This document shows, piece after piece, positions 23,978-35,089 of a stretch of DNA of 64,000 nucleotides. Each line of letters begins with the position of its first letter. Positions within the stretch are counted from its first letter, which is position 1. Source of the stretch: Blasia pusilla (lineage: Eukaryota; Marchantiophyta; Marchantiopsida; Blasiales); assembly GCA_050084515.1 (NCBI GenBank), contig CM114273.1:39618001-39682000 (forward strand). Direction: 5' to 3'. Both the position numbers and the translations under genes were made by a program. The notes below the pieces were generated by a model, which made no database searches, had not been told where the DNA came from, and worked only from the letters and a program-made list of their open reading frames with translations.

Positions 23978-25065
23978 TTTGTGGTCTCAACACCATCCTT
24001 CGTTAGAGACACATTGTCTTGAAGACACTTCTTCAATAATGACACATAGAAAGTCGGGTGAATCTTGAACTCGTTTGGCAGCTCCAATGTGTACACATCC
24101 TCAAACGGCTTTGGCTTGATCACATACGGTCCAACATACTTGGCTGAAAATTTCGCGGACAATTCATTCGGAAGAGTGAGATTCTTTACACTCAACCACA
24201 CTTGTTCCTCAACTTCGAAACTCACTTGGCGCCGACTTTTGTTAGTATGCTTCACGTATCTTAGTTGAGCCTTGGCAAGACCTTTCCTCGCTTGCTCTTG
24301 TCATTCTTGCATTTCCACTAACAAACATTCTGCCGTTGCTTGACAAGTGTGTGCCGATGTAGCGCCTCTCGAAAGAGCCAAATCAAGAGGCCCTTCTGGC
24401 TCTCTTTGATATGCCAAAAGAAACGGAGATTCTCCGGTTGCAGAATGCTTGGTTGAGTTCTAACAATACTCAGCCATACTTAGCCACTTGGCCCAATCTC
24501 TTTGGTCCGCACTCACGTAATTCCTTAAGTAATAGTTTATGAACAAGTTTAGTTTTTGCGTTTGCCCATCCGTTTGCGGATGGAAGGCCGTACTAAAGCT
24601 GAGTTTGGTCCAGAACCTCATGAATAGATGTTTCCAAAAGGCAGTGGTAAACTTCGGATCTCGATCGGACACAATGCTCCTAGGCAATCCGTGAGCTTGC
24701 CACCAACCATCCACGAACAGTCGGGAAGTCGTGTAGGCCGTCGCAAATTCTCTCGTTGGTACAAACCTCCCCAACTTGCTAAACCGACCAAATATTATAA
24801 GTATAGCGTTGTATCCCTTAGATTCCGGAAGACTCGTAATGAAATCCATGCTAATGCTTTGCAAGGGTTCCTCCGGGATCGGAAAAGGATAAAGTAAGCC
24901 TTGTTTCTTCGCATAAGAGACTCTGTTCGCCTGATAGGTCACGCAGGTTTTCACATATTGAGCAACATCTTTGTTCATGTTGGGCCAGAAGAACCTCTTG
25001 GCCAATACAGCAAGAGTGAATTTCTCCCCTTTGTGTCCTACCAAAGGTTCATCATGACATTCCAC
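23962..25065 (-). pseudogene. Chromovirus integrase
   Basis: The HHCC zinc domain is partly kept (H in VGHKGEKF, then KTCVTYQA where a second Cys is expected but Tyr is read). The core has Asp in SMDFITSLP and Asp in IVSDRDPKF. The expected Glu in the QTDGQTERVN-like motif reads Gln (codon at 24556-24558, TDGQTQKLN). The C-terminal module (GPYVI, then YTLELP and FYVSLLKKC) follows in the frame 23962-24255. The domain would insert element cDNA. Loss of the third catalytic acid and the internal stops show it is inactive. Confidence 0.85.
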
Positions 25066-25077
25066 AAACAGCTTGGT

Positions 25078-25850
25078 TCATAGCTTGCCTTGGCCTACAT
25101 AGATCCTGCTCTGCTTAAACCTTAGCAAGCCGTGTCTCAAACTTAGATTGGCCACCTTCTCGCCCCGCTTCAACTTCCCAAGGTACTCCCTTGCTTGCGC
25201 ATCCTTCATGTAGCCTTCACGAATCCTTCTTTCCAAGTTTATTTCATTAGGGAACATTGCTCTCAACACTTGTGTCGTGGATGGCATATGCTCATCCCTG
25301 CGACTTAACGCATCTGGAATGACATTTTCTTTCCCCGGATTGTGGATTAGCTCCACATTCGTCAACGCCAAATATCATGCCATCGAAGGTGCTTTGATGT
25401 TACGCGATCTTGGGTCTCAAAATACTTGAGCGATATGTTATTGGTGAATACTCGAGTCGTGTGAAGTCCCAGATAGTGATGCCACTTCCTCAAGCAATGA
25501 ACCACCGCGAACAACTCTTTCTCATGAGTGGGCCATCTCCTTTTGGTGTCACTAAGCTTCTTGCTCTCGTATGCTACAGGTCTCCCTTTTTGCATCAACA
25601 TTCTTGTAATCGTGAAATCACAAGCATTAGCGTGCACTTGGAACGGTTGGTCAAACTCCGGAAACTTCAGAACTGGTTCCTGCGAGAGGATCTCTTTGAC
25701 TCGATTGAACGCTTTATCCACTTCCTCGGTCCATGTTGTGTTGGCAAACTTTGCGGTCCAATCTATGAGAGGTTTCACTATTCCCGAAAAGTTCTTCACG
25801 TATGTCCGATAAAACTGGACTGCTCCAATGAACCTCCTCATCCCCTTCAC
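25078..25850 (-). pseudogene. Chromovirus RNase H
   Basis: Encodes FRRFI-type connection residues ([19 protein letters not shown]), then the RNase H domain with EFDQPFQVHANACDF, where the usual Asp-Ala-Ser is changed. It continues with VAYESKKLS and HEKELFAVVHCLRKWHHYL. The tail segment ADALSR-type PDALSRR lies in the frame 25078-25371. It removes RNA from the replication intermediate. Confidence 0.82.
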
Positions 25851-26700
25851 AGTGGAAGGCGGTTCCCATTCGGCATATCGCGCTTATCTTCTCCATGTCT
25901 GGACTCACTCCATCTGCACTAACCACATGCCCCAAGAACTTGATCTTCATCAAACCAAACTCACTCTTATCCTTATTCGCATATAGCTTGTTTGCCATGA
26001 GTTTCTCAAACACCATCTTCAAATGTCGAGCGTGCTTCTCTATTGTTTTCGAATAGATGAGTATTTCATATATGTAGATGATCACAAACTCATCCGTCTC
26101 CTTATGAAAGATGGATTTCATCAAATTGGTGAATGTTGGAGACGCATTATAAAAACCAAAAGGCATTACCACAAACTCGAACAAATTGTATCTCGTTCTA
26201 CACGCAGTCTTCTCTACATCCGCTTCGACAATCCGAATCTGATAATATCCTGATTTCACGTCAATCCGGCTGAAAAACTTGGCACCTGACAATCGATCAA
26301 AGAGGTCATCCATCCTCGAGAGAGGATAGTTGTTCCTTATTGTCACTTTATTCAACACCCGATAATCAACACAGAGTCTCAACTTCCCATCCTTCTTCTT
26401 CACAAAGAGAACGGGCGCTCCATAAGGTGACTTGCTAGTTCGGATGTAACCCCTCTCTAGGAGTTCACCCAACTATTTCTTCAACTCAACAAGTTCTTCT
26501 TGATTCAACCTATATGGTGCCTTTGAAGATGGTTGAGATCCAGGTATCACCTCTATCTTATGATCAACCTCCCTATGTGGTGGTAACTCAGTCGGAAGCT
26601 CCTTAGTCAACATATCTCCAAATTCTTTCACAACTCTCTTGAGTGTTTCAAGGATTCCCCTTGAAGCTAAGTTCTGATCTTTGCGTCTCGCGCTTGCACT
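25714..26700 (-). pseudogene. Chromovirus reverse transcriptase
   Basis: The linker ELPTELPPHREVDHKIEV and PYRLNQEEL (26473-26700) leads into [44 protein letters not shown] and [13 protein letters not shown]. The catalytic motif expected as YIDD reads IYIYE (about 26070), so both metal-binding Asp residues are lost. The first coding residues next to 26702 join directly to element B's end block. Confidence 0.88.
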
Positions 26701-26701
26701 C

Positions 26702-26829
26702 TCGTGCGCATACACATCGCTACACAACATACATCTTTGTCACCGAACACACACACAAACACGCACGATCCCATGCTAACTCATGGCATCCAAACAACGA
26801 GACAAGAAGTACTAAAATATCTCCAATCG
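26702..26829 (-). repeat. Block B2 (element B, outer 3' end)
   Basis: About 128 bp, closely matching 27356-27485 (shared CATCGCTACACAACATACAT and CATGCTAACTCATGGCATCC). It is the terminal piece of the element and joins chromovirus sequence at about 26702. Confidence 0.88.
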
Positions 26830-26839
26830 ACTAGTGGAA

Positions 26840-27353
26840 CGTAAGATCCAATCTCTCTCTACACCATCTTACACCATAGCTCTGAAAGGTGTGCAGTCTC
26901 TCTCATGTCAAAACAAACCCACTCTCCTAATGAGAGGATTGGGTTACACTCACAAGGCAAGGGACCATAGCTCCACCGCCTCATGCCAAGAGGTTCAACA
27001 AAGAGAGAATGAGCTCTCAAGCTCTCTCTCCTTGAGGTATACCCCTCCCCTCTCCCAAGCTCTCTCTCCATGGTAACCTATTCTCCCAAGTCACCTCCTT
27101 GGCTCTTGACCTAATGTAGGAGGTTAAGGGTCACTTACCAAAAAATAGAAAGGCGATCATATACTCAAAATGGTACTTACCTAAAATAGTAAGTTCCTCA
27201 ATATGGCTCCAAATGAGCCGAAACGAAGGGGAAACCTGCTCTCTCAGGTTTCCCAGGGCCTGAGCAAGTCATCCTTGATCTACGGAGCATGTCCTCCACT
27301 ACTCATGAAGGTGCTCTACTAGATCTCACCGATCTATCCTAAAAGACGTGACA
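26840..27353 (-). repeat. Segment A2 (element B)
   Basis: Matches A1 (37010-37519) over its whole length with scattered differences. On the minus strand it starts TGTCACGTCTTTTAGG and ends about GGATCTTA, where the two copies abruptly diverge: B2 follows here, whereas the leader follows A1. Confidence 0.88.
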
Positions 27354-27355
27354 GT

Positions 27356-27485
27356 TGTCGTGCGCTTACACATCGCTACACAACATACATCGTTGTCACC
27401 GAACACACACACAAACATGCATGATCCCATGCTAACTCATGGCATCCAAACAACGAGACAAGAAGTACTAAAAAATCTTCAATCG
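27356..27485 (-). repeat. Block B1 (element B)
   Basis: Inner copy of the B block, ending (minus strand) GCGCACGACA two bases before the TGTCAC of A2, as in element A. It lies directly downstream of the PHD coding region. Confidence 0.88.
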
Positions 27486-27679
27486 CCCCCCTAGCTGATG
27501 GTTAGGTCCCTCTAACTCCAGATATCCATCTATCCCTACCTACCATGACATACATCTCTCGGACGCTAAGAGCAAGAAGGCCGGGTGCTCATGTGGCCCC
27601 ATCGTTAGTCGCCTTTCTATCATCCATGTCACAGAAAAATTCGGAATTGAAACCTACCTAGTACCTCCTCTATGTACAT

Positions 27680-27840
27680 CTAGGACACATCCATCGTCCC
27701 CGAGGAACCCTAGTGAGAGGTGGTGTCGAACATTCCATATGCTAACCTCTCGAACATCCATCATAGACTAGCATCATGGCCGCACCACGGGCAGAATCAC
27801 ACAACATACAACGCAAGCCTATAAGAACTACTGCTAATCT
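27680..27840 (-). pseudogene. PHD finger (element B, damaged)
   Basis: The frame from the integrase tail continues through LRCMLCDSARGAAMML, then VYDGCSRG, where the first Cys of the second pair is Tyr. The conserved Trp before the His is a TAG stop. The closing CPRC pair is still visible downstream. The finger is therefore broken twice. Confidence 0.78.
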
Positions 27841-29000
27841 CGGATCTACTGTACCATCAATGTTAGGAAGATGACATGGCGCACAATTACGCATATGGTC
27901 CTTCCATACCATACCATCGCGTCCTTCCAGCAAGAGAACACCGGATGGCAAAACCTCACGCACTCTCAAGATAGTGCGCTCTGCAGTCACATCCAATGTT
28001 GTCGGTGTCGTCTGCTGCAAGTAGACATAATCTCCCTGATGAAACCTCCGGATAGTTGGTCGATAACCACCACCCCGAATAGTCGTATACCTCAACGTAT
28101 CCCGAAGCTGTGCAATTGCCAAGTTCTCGAACGCCATGGACATCACTCTCCATACATCTAGGTCATCAAGGTCCAGCACCTCACCAGCATCTCGACGAAT
28201 GGCCGCAGGTAAATCTGGCTCTCGACCATAAAGTAGCAAGTATGATGAAAAAGACGCTAAGGATGCCTGCCTGCTGAATCTATATCCCATCGCCAACCAG
28301 GGAAAATGGAGGTTCCAATCTCCTAGGTGACCTCTCTACAAGCCATACTTGCGTAAAACCCTCTTCACCATCTACACAACTCTCTCCGCTAATCCATCCG
28401 CCTCGGGATGATCTCGCGAAGTCGTGCGATGGTCGAACAATGCCTTATCACACAAGGCTTGGAACTCACCGCAAAACTCGGTACTCTGGTTTGTCAACAC
28501 CTCAACCGGTGCGCCATAATGACTCAACACTCTATCAAGGAAGGCATAAGCTATTCCCTCACTCGCTTTATCAGGAAATGCAACCAACTCGATCCACTTC
28601 GAGAAGTGCTCGACCATCACCAACACATAACGACTTTGACGCTCTGTCAAAAGCAAAGGTCCTGCAAAATCCAAACACCATCTATACCCTAAGCCCATGA
28701 TCGGTAATGGATGCAACTATGGAGTCGGAGCATTGAACGATGCTCAAACCTGATCACACACCATGCACCTGGCAATGAACTGTTGAACGTCAGTCTGCAT
28801 GCCTCGCCACCAATACTGAATCTGGAGCAAGCTGTACGCCCGCTTCACCCCAAAGTGACCCAACTCCTCGTGGGCATGCTGCACTAATTGTGGTCTCTGC
28901 AAAGGATGCGGCACTACGTGTACTCTGCCATCCTCCCAAACCCTCAAAACATGTGTCCCCTCCCAACGGAACCGTGTGGCCCGGTGTAGGATCCAATCCC
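27840..29000 (-). pseudogene. DDE integrase (element B)
   Basis: Zinc domain (HAHEELGHFGVKRAYSLLQ, then RCMVCD) lies at about 28750-28900. The core begins at 28716 with GYRWCLDFAGPLLL, continues with EVLTNQSTEF (the second Asp position reads Asn) and ends with RDHPEADGLAERVV at about 28372-28420. The C-terminal module (GREPDLP, then GGYRPTIRRFHQGDYVYLQ) is in the frame 27742-28296. The integrase and PHD are encoded as one reading unit. Confidence 0.85.
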
Positions 29001-29196
29001 GCTCTCTAGCATCCACGGTGCTCGCAATGTTGCGAGTACGAAGGTACTCCAAGACTACTCCATCATCATGAATATCTTGGCCACTTGTCGTCTCCTCACT
29101 AGCCTCGAGATCCAAGGACTCTCCACTAGATCTCGCCACCAAAGTCTCCACACTCTGGCTCTCCATAGCTAACATGCCTAAATAGGCTAACGCGTG

Positions 29197-30661
29197 CCAT
29201 CCTGGCACTGAATCCTCATCACTCTCTCCATGCCATGGAGCTCCAGTCGCATCTCGCTGACTCGGGCATGGGTTACGACACAACCCATCTGCATCGTGGT
29301 TGAGCGTCCCAAGTCTATGTACCACTTGAAAATCATACTCCTGCAATTACAAAGCCCATCTCGCAAGCTTCCCTGTAAGCTTGTCGGACTCCATCAACCA
29401 CTTCAATGGTTGATGATCAATGATGATGGTAAAGGGGTTGCCGAATAAGTAACAACCTGAAATGCGCGACAGCCCATACTGCAACCAAGCACTCACCCTC
29501 ATACAAGATGTACTTCGCCTCTGGAGCGTTGTTCGAGCGGCTAGCGTAAGCCACCATGAACTCTCTACCCTCATCATCATGCTGGGTGAGCACCGATCCA
29601 AGCGCCAACATGCTCCAATTTGTGTGCAACTGGAAAGGATGCCCCTTGATCGGTCTCCTCAAGATGGGTGCGGACGTCAATCTGTCCTTTAGCAACTAAA
29701 ATGCTCGCTCCTGTTCATTCCCCCAGTGCCACTCGTGATCCACCTTGGTCAGCAAGATCAATGGCTTCGCAATCGAACTCAATCCATTGACGTATCGCCG
29801 ATAGAAGTTCGCCAATCCCATGAATGCGCGAACACGGCTCACATCTGTAGGGTGTGGAATGCGTGAGATAGCCTCTACCTTCATTTGCTAAATACCAAGG
29901 CCCTCTGGGTATATCGTATGACCATCCTGGCACTGAATCCTCTTCACTGTCTGCATGCCATGGAGCTCCAGTCGCATCTCGCTGACTCGGGCATGTGTTA
30001 CGATTCAACCCATCTGCATCGTGGTTGAGCGTCCCAAGTCTATGTACCACTTGAAAATCATACTCCTGCAATTACAAAGCCCATCTCGCAAGCTTCCCTG
30101 TAAGCTTGTCGGACTCCATCAACCACTTCAATGGTTGATGATCAATGATGATGGTAAAGGGTTTGCGAATAAGTAACAACCTGAAATGCGTGACAACCCA
30201 TACCGCAACCAAGCACTCATCCTCATACGAGCTGTACTTCGCCTCTGGAGCGTTGTTCGAGCGGCTAGCATAAGCCACCACGCACTTTCTACCCTCATCA
30301 TCATGCTGGGTGAGCGCCGCTCCAAGCCCCAACATGCTCCAATCAGGTGCAATGGAAAGCCCCGATCGATCTCCTCAAGATCGGTCTCTCCTCAAGATGG
30401 CTCAAGATGCGGACGTCAATCTGTCCTTTAGCAACTAAAATGCTCGCTCTTGCTCATTTCCCCAATGCCACTCGTGATTTACCTTGGTCAGCAAGGTCAA
30501 TGGCTTCGCAATCGAACTCAATCCATTGACGTATCGCCGATAGAAGTTCGCCAATCCCATGAATGCGCGAACATGGCTCACATCTGTAGGGTGTGGAATG
30601 CGTGAGATAGCCTCTACCTTCATTTGCTGAACACCAAGGCCCTCTGGGTATATCGTTTGAC
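29197..30661 (-). repeat. 725-bp tandem duplication in the RNase H region (element B)
   Basis: Sequence starting CCATCCTGGCACTGAATCC at 29197 recurs at 29922 and runs in parallel to about 29921 and 30661, with point differences and small indels. Each unit covers the RNase H (SMLGLGAALTQHD-like), the LTGKLARWAL segment and part of the RT connection. The duplication adds an extra RNase H copy but breaks the frame at the junction. Confidence 0.9.
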
Positions 30662-31380
30662 CCAAGTACTCAATCTGGCCGCACAAGAACTTGCACTTGC
30701 CTGGATGTAGCTTAAGCCCATTTAATTGCAATCGTCGAAACACCTCCTTAGCTGTCACTTATGCTTCTCAACTGTGGTGCTAAAGACTACGATGTCATCA
30801 ATATAACACCTAGCAAAATCGAGACCAGCCAAGATCCTATCCATGACCCTCTGAAACTCAGCCCGGGAATTCTTTAACCCAAATGGTAAGAACCGCCACT
30901 AGTACAAACAATCCTTGCCGTGAGGATTGATGCCCCAAAATTCCATCTCCTGTGTGTCCTCCAATCTGATAGGCAGCTGATGGTATCTGGCTCGCAAATC
31001 CAATGAACTGAAGACCTTTGCGTGACCAATCGCATCAAAGATCTCCTTACGGGTGGGCATGGCATACCTATCGAACTTTGTCTGCCGATTGATAGGTCGG
31101 TAATCCCCACACATCCGCCTATCTGTCCAGTTGCCATGCATATCCTTCTTGGCGAGCATGACAGTGGCAGATGCATAGTCCCCATGCGACATCTCCACTA
31201 GTCCTGCTCCGACCAAGTCCTATCTCCTACTCTGAATCAGAGCCCTCTCCATATCACTATACCTGTAGGGTTGTCGGAAGATCGGCGTATCACTTGACAA
31301 CTCAATGCGGATCCCCGGTCCCCTCAGCGTACCCAAATCCTCCAAGCTAAACGCAAAGCTGCTCTAATAACTCTTGAGGA
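30435..31380 (-). pseudogene. Reverse transcriptase (element B)
   Basis: Minus-strand fragments include a DMERALI segment (about 31225-31245), CGDYRPINRQTKFDRYAMP, FSSLDLRARYHQLPIRLED and GKDCLY (30874-31216). The YIDD segment lies near 30800, and LKLHPGKCKFLCGQIEYLGQTIYPEGLGVQ at 30630-30740 forms the palm/thumb end. Residues follow the Ty3/gypsy type. Frame breaks occur near 30760 and 30870. Confidence 0.83.
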
Positions 31381-31609
31381 ATTGATGTATTCGGAGCCGC
31401 TCTCCTCTTGTCAACTTAGGGCCCATATCTGGCTCCCAAGTCTCCATCGTGACTATGGTAGGACTCTCCAGCGCGGGTATCGGTGGTTGCTATGGTGCAA
31501 CCCCATCTCAAACAACAACACTCAGCCGCTCTCCTGCAGCCAACTGCAAACTTTGATCTCCTCCACGTCTAGTGCCCAAAACCACGCTCGATGCTATGGC
31601 TATCATCTC

Positions 31610-32740
31610 CTAGCGTACTTGCAAAACATCCCAAGAAGTCCAAGGGTGTCTCTTCCGATCTCCCCTGGTGCATAGATCTCCTCGGGTCTCGCCCCCAACC
31701 ACTGCCTCCACCATCTCGGTAGGCATGGGGCTCACCAACGCAACGGCTGTGATCTGTCGCGATCTCATACGACGCTGTTCAGCCACTCCCAAGCTGAGGA
31801 TCCATATCAAACAGTTCAGGTCCATCTCCTTACCCAAGACATGGCATCATGATGCCTCTGATACTGACGGGACTGCCGTCACTCCTGGGGGAAATCCCAT
31901 CGTCCGCTCTCTCTCGTTGGCGTTGGGCTCCACCAACCTCTGAACCTGGTCATCCCAAACCAACCCAGGACCTGCCTCCTTGTATGCATAGGAAGCGGGA
32001 AAACTCACAAACGTGGGAAAGGCTGCCCGCGGCCTGCCTACCCTATTGACCTTGGTCAACGGTGGTCGATCATCGTGCCTCATTGCCTGTGATCGATGAC
32101 CTGGATCTAGAATGGAATCCACTAACAAATGGGAGGGGCGCTCCACTCTCGCATACGCCCTCCGTAACACCGCATGGGGCACCAAGTTGGTCCACCATAG
32201 ATGGGGGCGATGGGCTCTAGAACCTACACTCGCCGTATCCAAGAGCACTGCTAGGCCGATCCAGGCACGCACCTGATGAGCACTCGTCACCACCCGTGAC
32301 CTGGAGTCTCCTACGATGGGCACACTCTCTAGAATGTAGGCTGGAGAATGAGATTGGTGCTCCTGCAACTGCCGTAAGACCTCAACATCTCCCAAAACAA
32401 CCTAGACCAAGTGTCACCAACTAACTTTCTTTGCCCAAAGACTCGATTCATACGACATGGCCAACCGGCAATGACCAAATCAATGGTCCCTACCCGCTCT
32501 AAGTCCTGCGCCCCCAACAACGAAATATCCCTCGGTAGGGAACTCTGGTACCTCTGTACTGCGGACGCACACAATAAATCAGGAAAACGTAGGCGTAACT
32601 GCGCCACATGTTGTAGTGAGACGCGCCTCGCAAAATCATCACTCTCCACATACAAGTATTGCTGTACTCGCACTCTTGCCTGCAAAACAACAACTTACCG
32701 GGTGCTAATCCCTCCAAAGAGATCTAACACTTGAATACCC
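31610..32740 (-). pseudogene. C5-cytosine DNA methyltransferase (element B, mutated)
   Basis: Motif I (LDLFGGIST) is at about 32700-32729, then QQYLYVESDD and LPRDISLLGAQDLERVGTIDLVIAGWPC with the catalytic Cys codon at 32455-32457. The residues after PC differ strongly from element A (RMNRVFGQRK instead of QGHSSAGRG). Motif VI reads ESVP instead of ENVP. Motif VIII (LLDTASVGSRAHRPHLWWTN), a target-recognition stretch, NERERTMGFPPGV and a final MDLN segment follow. These changes suggest an inactive copy even where frames are open. Confidence 0.87.
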
Positions 32741-33675
32741 TCCTCCGGGGTACACCACACAATGGGTGTGGTATCCAAGGGTGTCATCGTAGCACTCTCC
32801 CCTACCTTGGGTTCCTCACACCCGTCACGCTCTAGTGCAAACGCCTTGCTCCACGTGGTCTGCATGTGCTCATCTGCCAATCGTCGAAGCTCCTCAGTCG
32901 AGCCCCACAACGGCACCTCTCCTCCACATAATGATGCAGCTACCATAACACTCCTCTCCATAGAAATGTCAGGAACAGGAGTATCCTCTGCATGGACATG
33001 TCCCTCAATCAAATCACTAGGCCAAGTGATGGCACTGCTAAATGCTGCTAAGGTCGCCATCTCTCCTGGCCGTTGCTCGATCACTGCACCTGTGAATCGA
33101 ACAGGTAATGAGCTAAGGCGCCCATCACCTGACTGCCATCCTGGTCTGTAGGACGCTGTCTCCTCCCAGTAATCCAGGGAAAACCCCATCGGGTATAATA
33201 ATGCTCCACCAACCAAGACGTCGTAGGACTCTGCATCAGTCACTATCGAATTGGCGTGCACCACAGACTCATTTGTAGGATGTCCCGGGTGAATCCTCAC
33301 CATGACCTCCTGTCGGGTGATATACTGTGTGGTACTCGCTCCACCCAAGGATGTCTGTATCTGGAATGGACAACGCTCCACATCGGCTCTCGTTAAGCCC
33401 AATCCTTTGAATGACGCTTTCCCCAACATCAGGGGTTGCGCTCCTGAATCCAACAAGACGCGTTGCGGACTAAAAGCTCTACCTCCAAGATTCACCAACT
33501 GGAAGACCTCTCCTCGGTTATCCAGCATCACAACACCAGGAGAAGCCATGGCACGCTCTATCGCGGGTCTAGCGGGCATCTCCGCCATTCTAGCAGCCGC
33601 AGCCCGCAACAATAGGAGTCGTTGCACTCGCTTCTCCCATCTCCCTCCGTGCCTACACACCATCAACATCACCAA
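32695..33675 (-). CDS. Aspartic protease to methyltransferase start, open frame (element B)
   Basis: A 326-codon open frame holds the retropepsin-like domain and runs directly into methyltransferase motif I. This shows the two were translated as one polyprotein. The protease active-site motif LDSGAQPLMLG is at about 33418-33455, and YDVLVGGALLYPMGFSLDYW forms its second half. A 100-residue linker and the TPIVWCTPEEGIQVLDLFGG junction follow. The frame starts within the polyprotein, not at a true initiation codon, and stops just after motif I. Confidence 0.8.
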   Translation of the reverse strand: MVMLMVCRHGGRWEKRVQRLLLLRAAAARMAEMPARPAIERAMASPGVVMLDNRGEVFQLVNLGGRAFSPQRVLLDSGAQPLMLGKASFKGLGLTRADVERCPFQIQTSLGGASTTQYITRQEVMVRIHPGHPTNESVVHANSIVTDAESYDVLVGGALLYPMGFSLDYWEETASYRPGWQSGDGRLSSLPVRFTGAVIEQRPGEMATLAAFSSAITWPSDLIEGHVHAEDTPVPDISMERSVMVAASLCGGEVPLWGSTEELRRLADEHMQTTWSKAFALERDGCEEPKVGESATMTPLDTTPIVWCTPEEGIQVLDLFGGISTR

Positions 33676-33833
33676 CTCTCTAGGAACTTTGATGAGGACC
33701 CATCAATGGGGTCCTCATCGGTTCGGACAATGTGAAAGACTAAGGAAGCCTACTCTGTTTTCTGGCTTCCCCTCGATGTGGATCCAACTCTGGCTGCTCC
33801 ATATGATGTCGATGCCACGGATCCGGCATCAGT

Positions 33834-35074
33834 TTACCTCAATGCTATAGTGGCAATCTGCTCCTGTAGCTGCTGTATCTGAGCAGCCATCCCAGCCTCA
33901 CATCCGACGTCTCCCTCGACGCGTCTAGGTGGTGGTACTCTACCTCCTCCATGGGCACCTCCACCACCCTGTCGGGCAACTCCAGCTCCTCGTCCCCCAA
34001 CGGGACCACCTGGTGCGCGATCAGTAGGCCCACTCGGACCGGCTACTTGCTCTGGTGTCCTCTCTGGCCCACCGGTTCGGACGTAACGCAGGATGTAAAC
34101 TGAAACACCTGGCGCGTGTATAACAATAGTCACATTGATAACCTCATGGTGCAACATCATCTCCTCCTCCATGCTGAGGCACACGTCCATGACCCTCACG
34201 AGTGCAATCGCGTTGATGATGGGCTCCACCACATGACCAACAAGTAATAGTAGGCGGCTGCTGCTGAGCCGCATATGAAGGCGCGGGTCTCTGTGGCACG
34301 GCCTCCCGGTATCCTCCCTGATCTCGTGGTGCCACAGTCGACCTATCTCGGGTCCACGTTGCTGCATAGGTGGTACAGACAATCGTGACTGCTCTTGCCC
34401 AGAACCCATGGTGGCTACGCTCTCCTCCGCCATGTTGCGCTCAATGTTCTCGGCGGTCCTAAAAACATGTCTCAACGTAGGGGAGGTGTTCATAAGAAGC
34501 ACCCCCTCCCGCACTCGTGTTCGCAGGGTCCGGTCCAGCATCGCGTACCATGACTGGATAGCCTGAGCCTCTGTCATCCCTTGAGTGACGTTGATCAACC
34601 GGCGCAAGCGAGTGTAAGCCTCACGTAAACTCTCACCCACGCGCCTATGGAAGTGGTGGATGCTCCGCAACTTCTCCGTCCGTACCTCTGGTAGCTCGCC
34701 CTCAACTCAACAAAGAACTCAACCACAGGGTTGAACCTGGGACAAACCCGACTAGACGGTGCAACTGCTCCCGTGCAAGTGACCCCTCCTAAAATGTCAC
34801 TAGTGGAAGAGGAAGTAGCCTCTCGTGACTCCTCCTCCTCATTTGGGAACGGCTCCGTGCATGACACATAATGTGGGTCATAGTAGAGCCTCCACGCCTC
34901 GATCTCACATGCATATCTATGAGAGAACTCATGGTAATCGTCCATGGGCGCCCCCTCTAAATGTTGGAACATACTGTTCCATGCTGTAAACGGGTTAAAC
35001 TCTCTAGAGTTCCTGGCCCTCTGGGAGTTGCACGAACTCCTAAACTCTGCTATGAAATCATGCAACTCAATCAT
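33834..35074 (-). pseudogene. gag capsid and nucleocapsid (element B)
   Basis: The N-terminal part (34595-35074) contains IELHDFIAEFRS, NPFTAWNSMFQHLEGAPMDDY and HRYACEIEAWRLYYDPHYVS. The second part (33834-34670) includes GESLREAYTRLRRLINVT and AEAQAIQSW-like retrotransposon gag residues. A CCHC knuckle (CWSCGGAHHQRDC) reads at 34204-34242 in another frame. The second knuckle, complete in element D, has lost its His here through a short deletion. The C-terminal part is Gly/Arg-rich. Gag forms the particle. Confidence 0.83.
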
Positions 35075-35089
35075 TCAACTCAATCGTGC

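Noticed and set aside
32762-33850. Long plus-strand open frames antisense to element B protease and gag
   Set aside because: They are shadows of the real minus-strand coding region.
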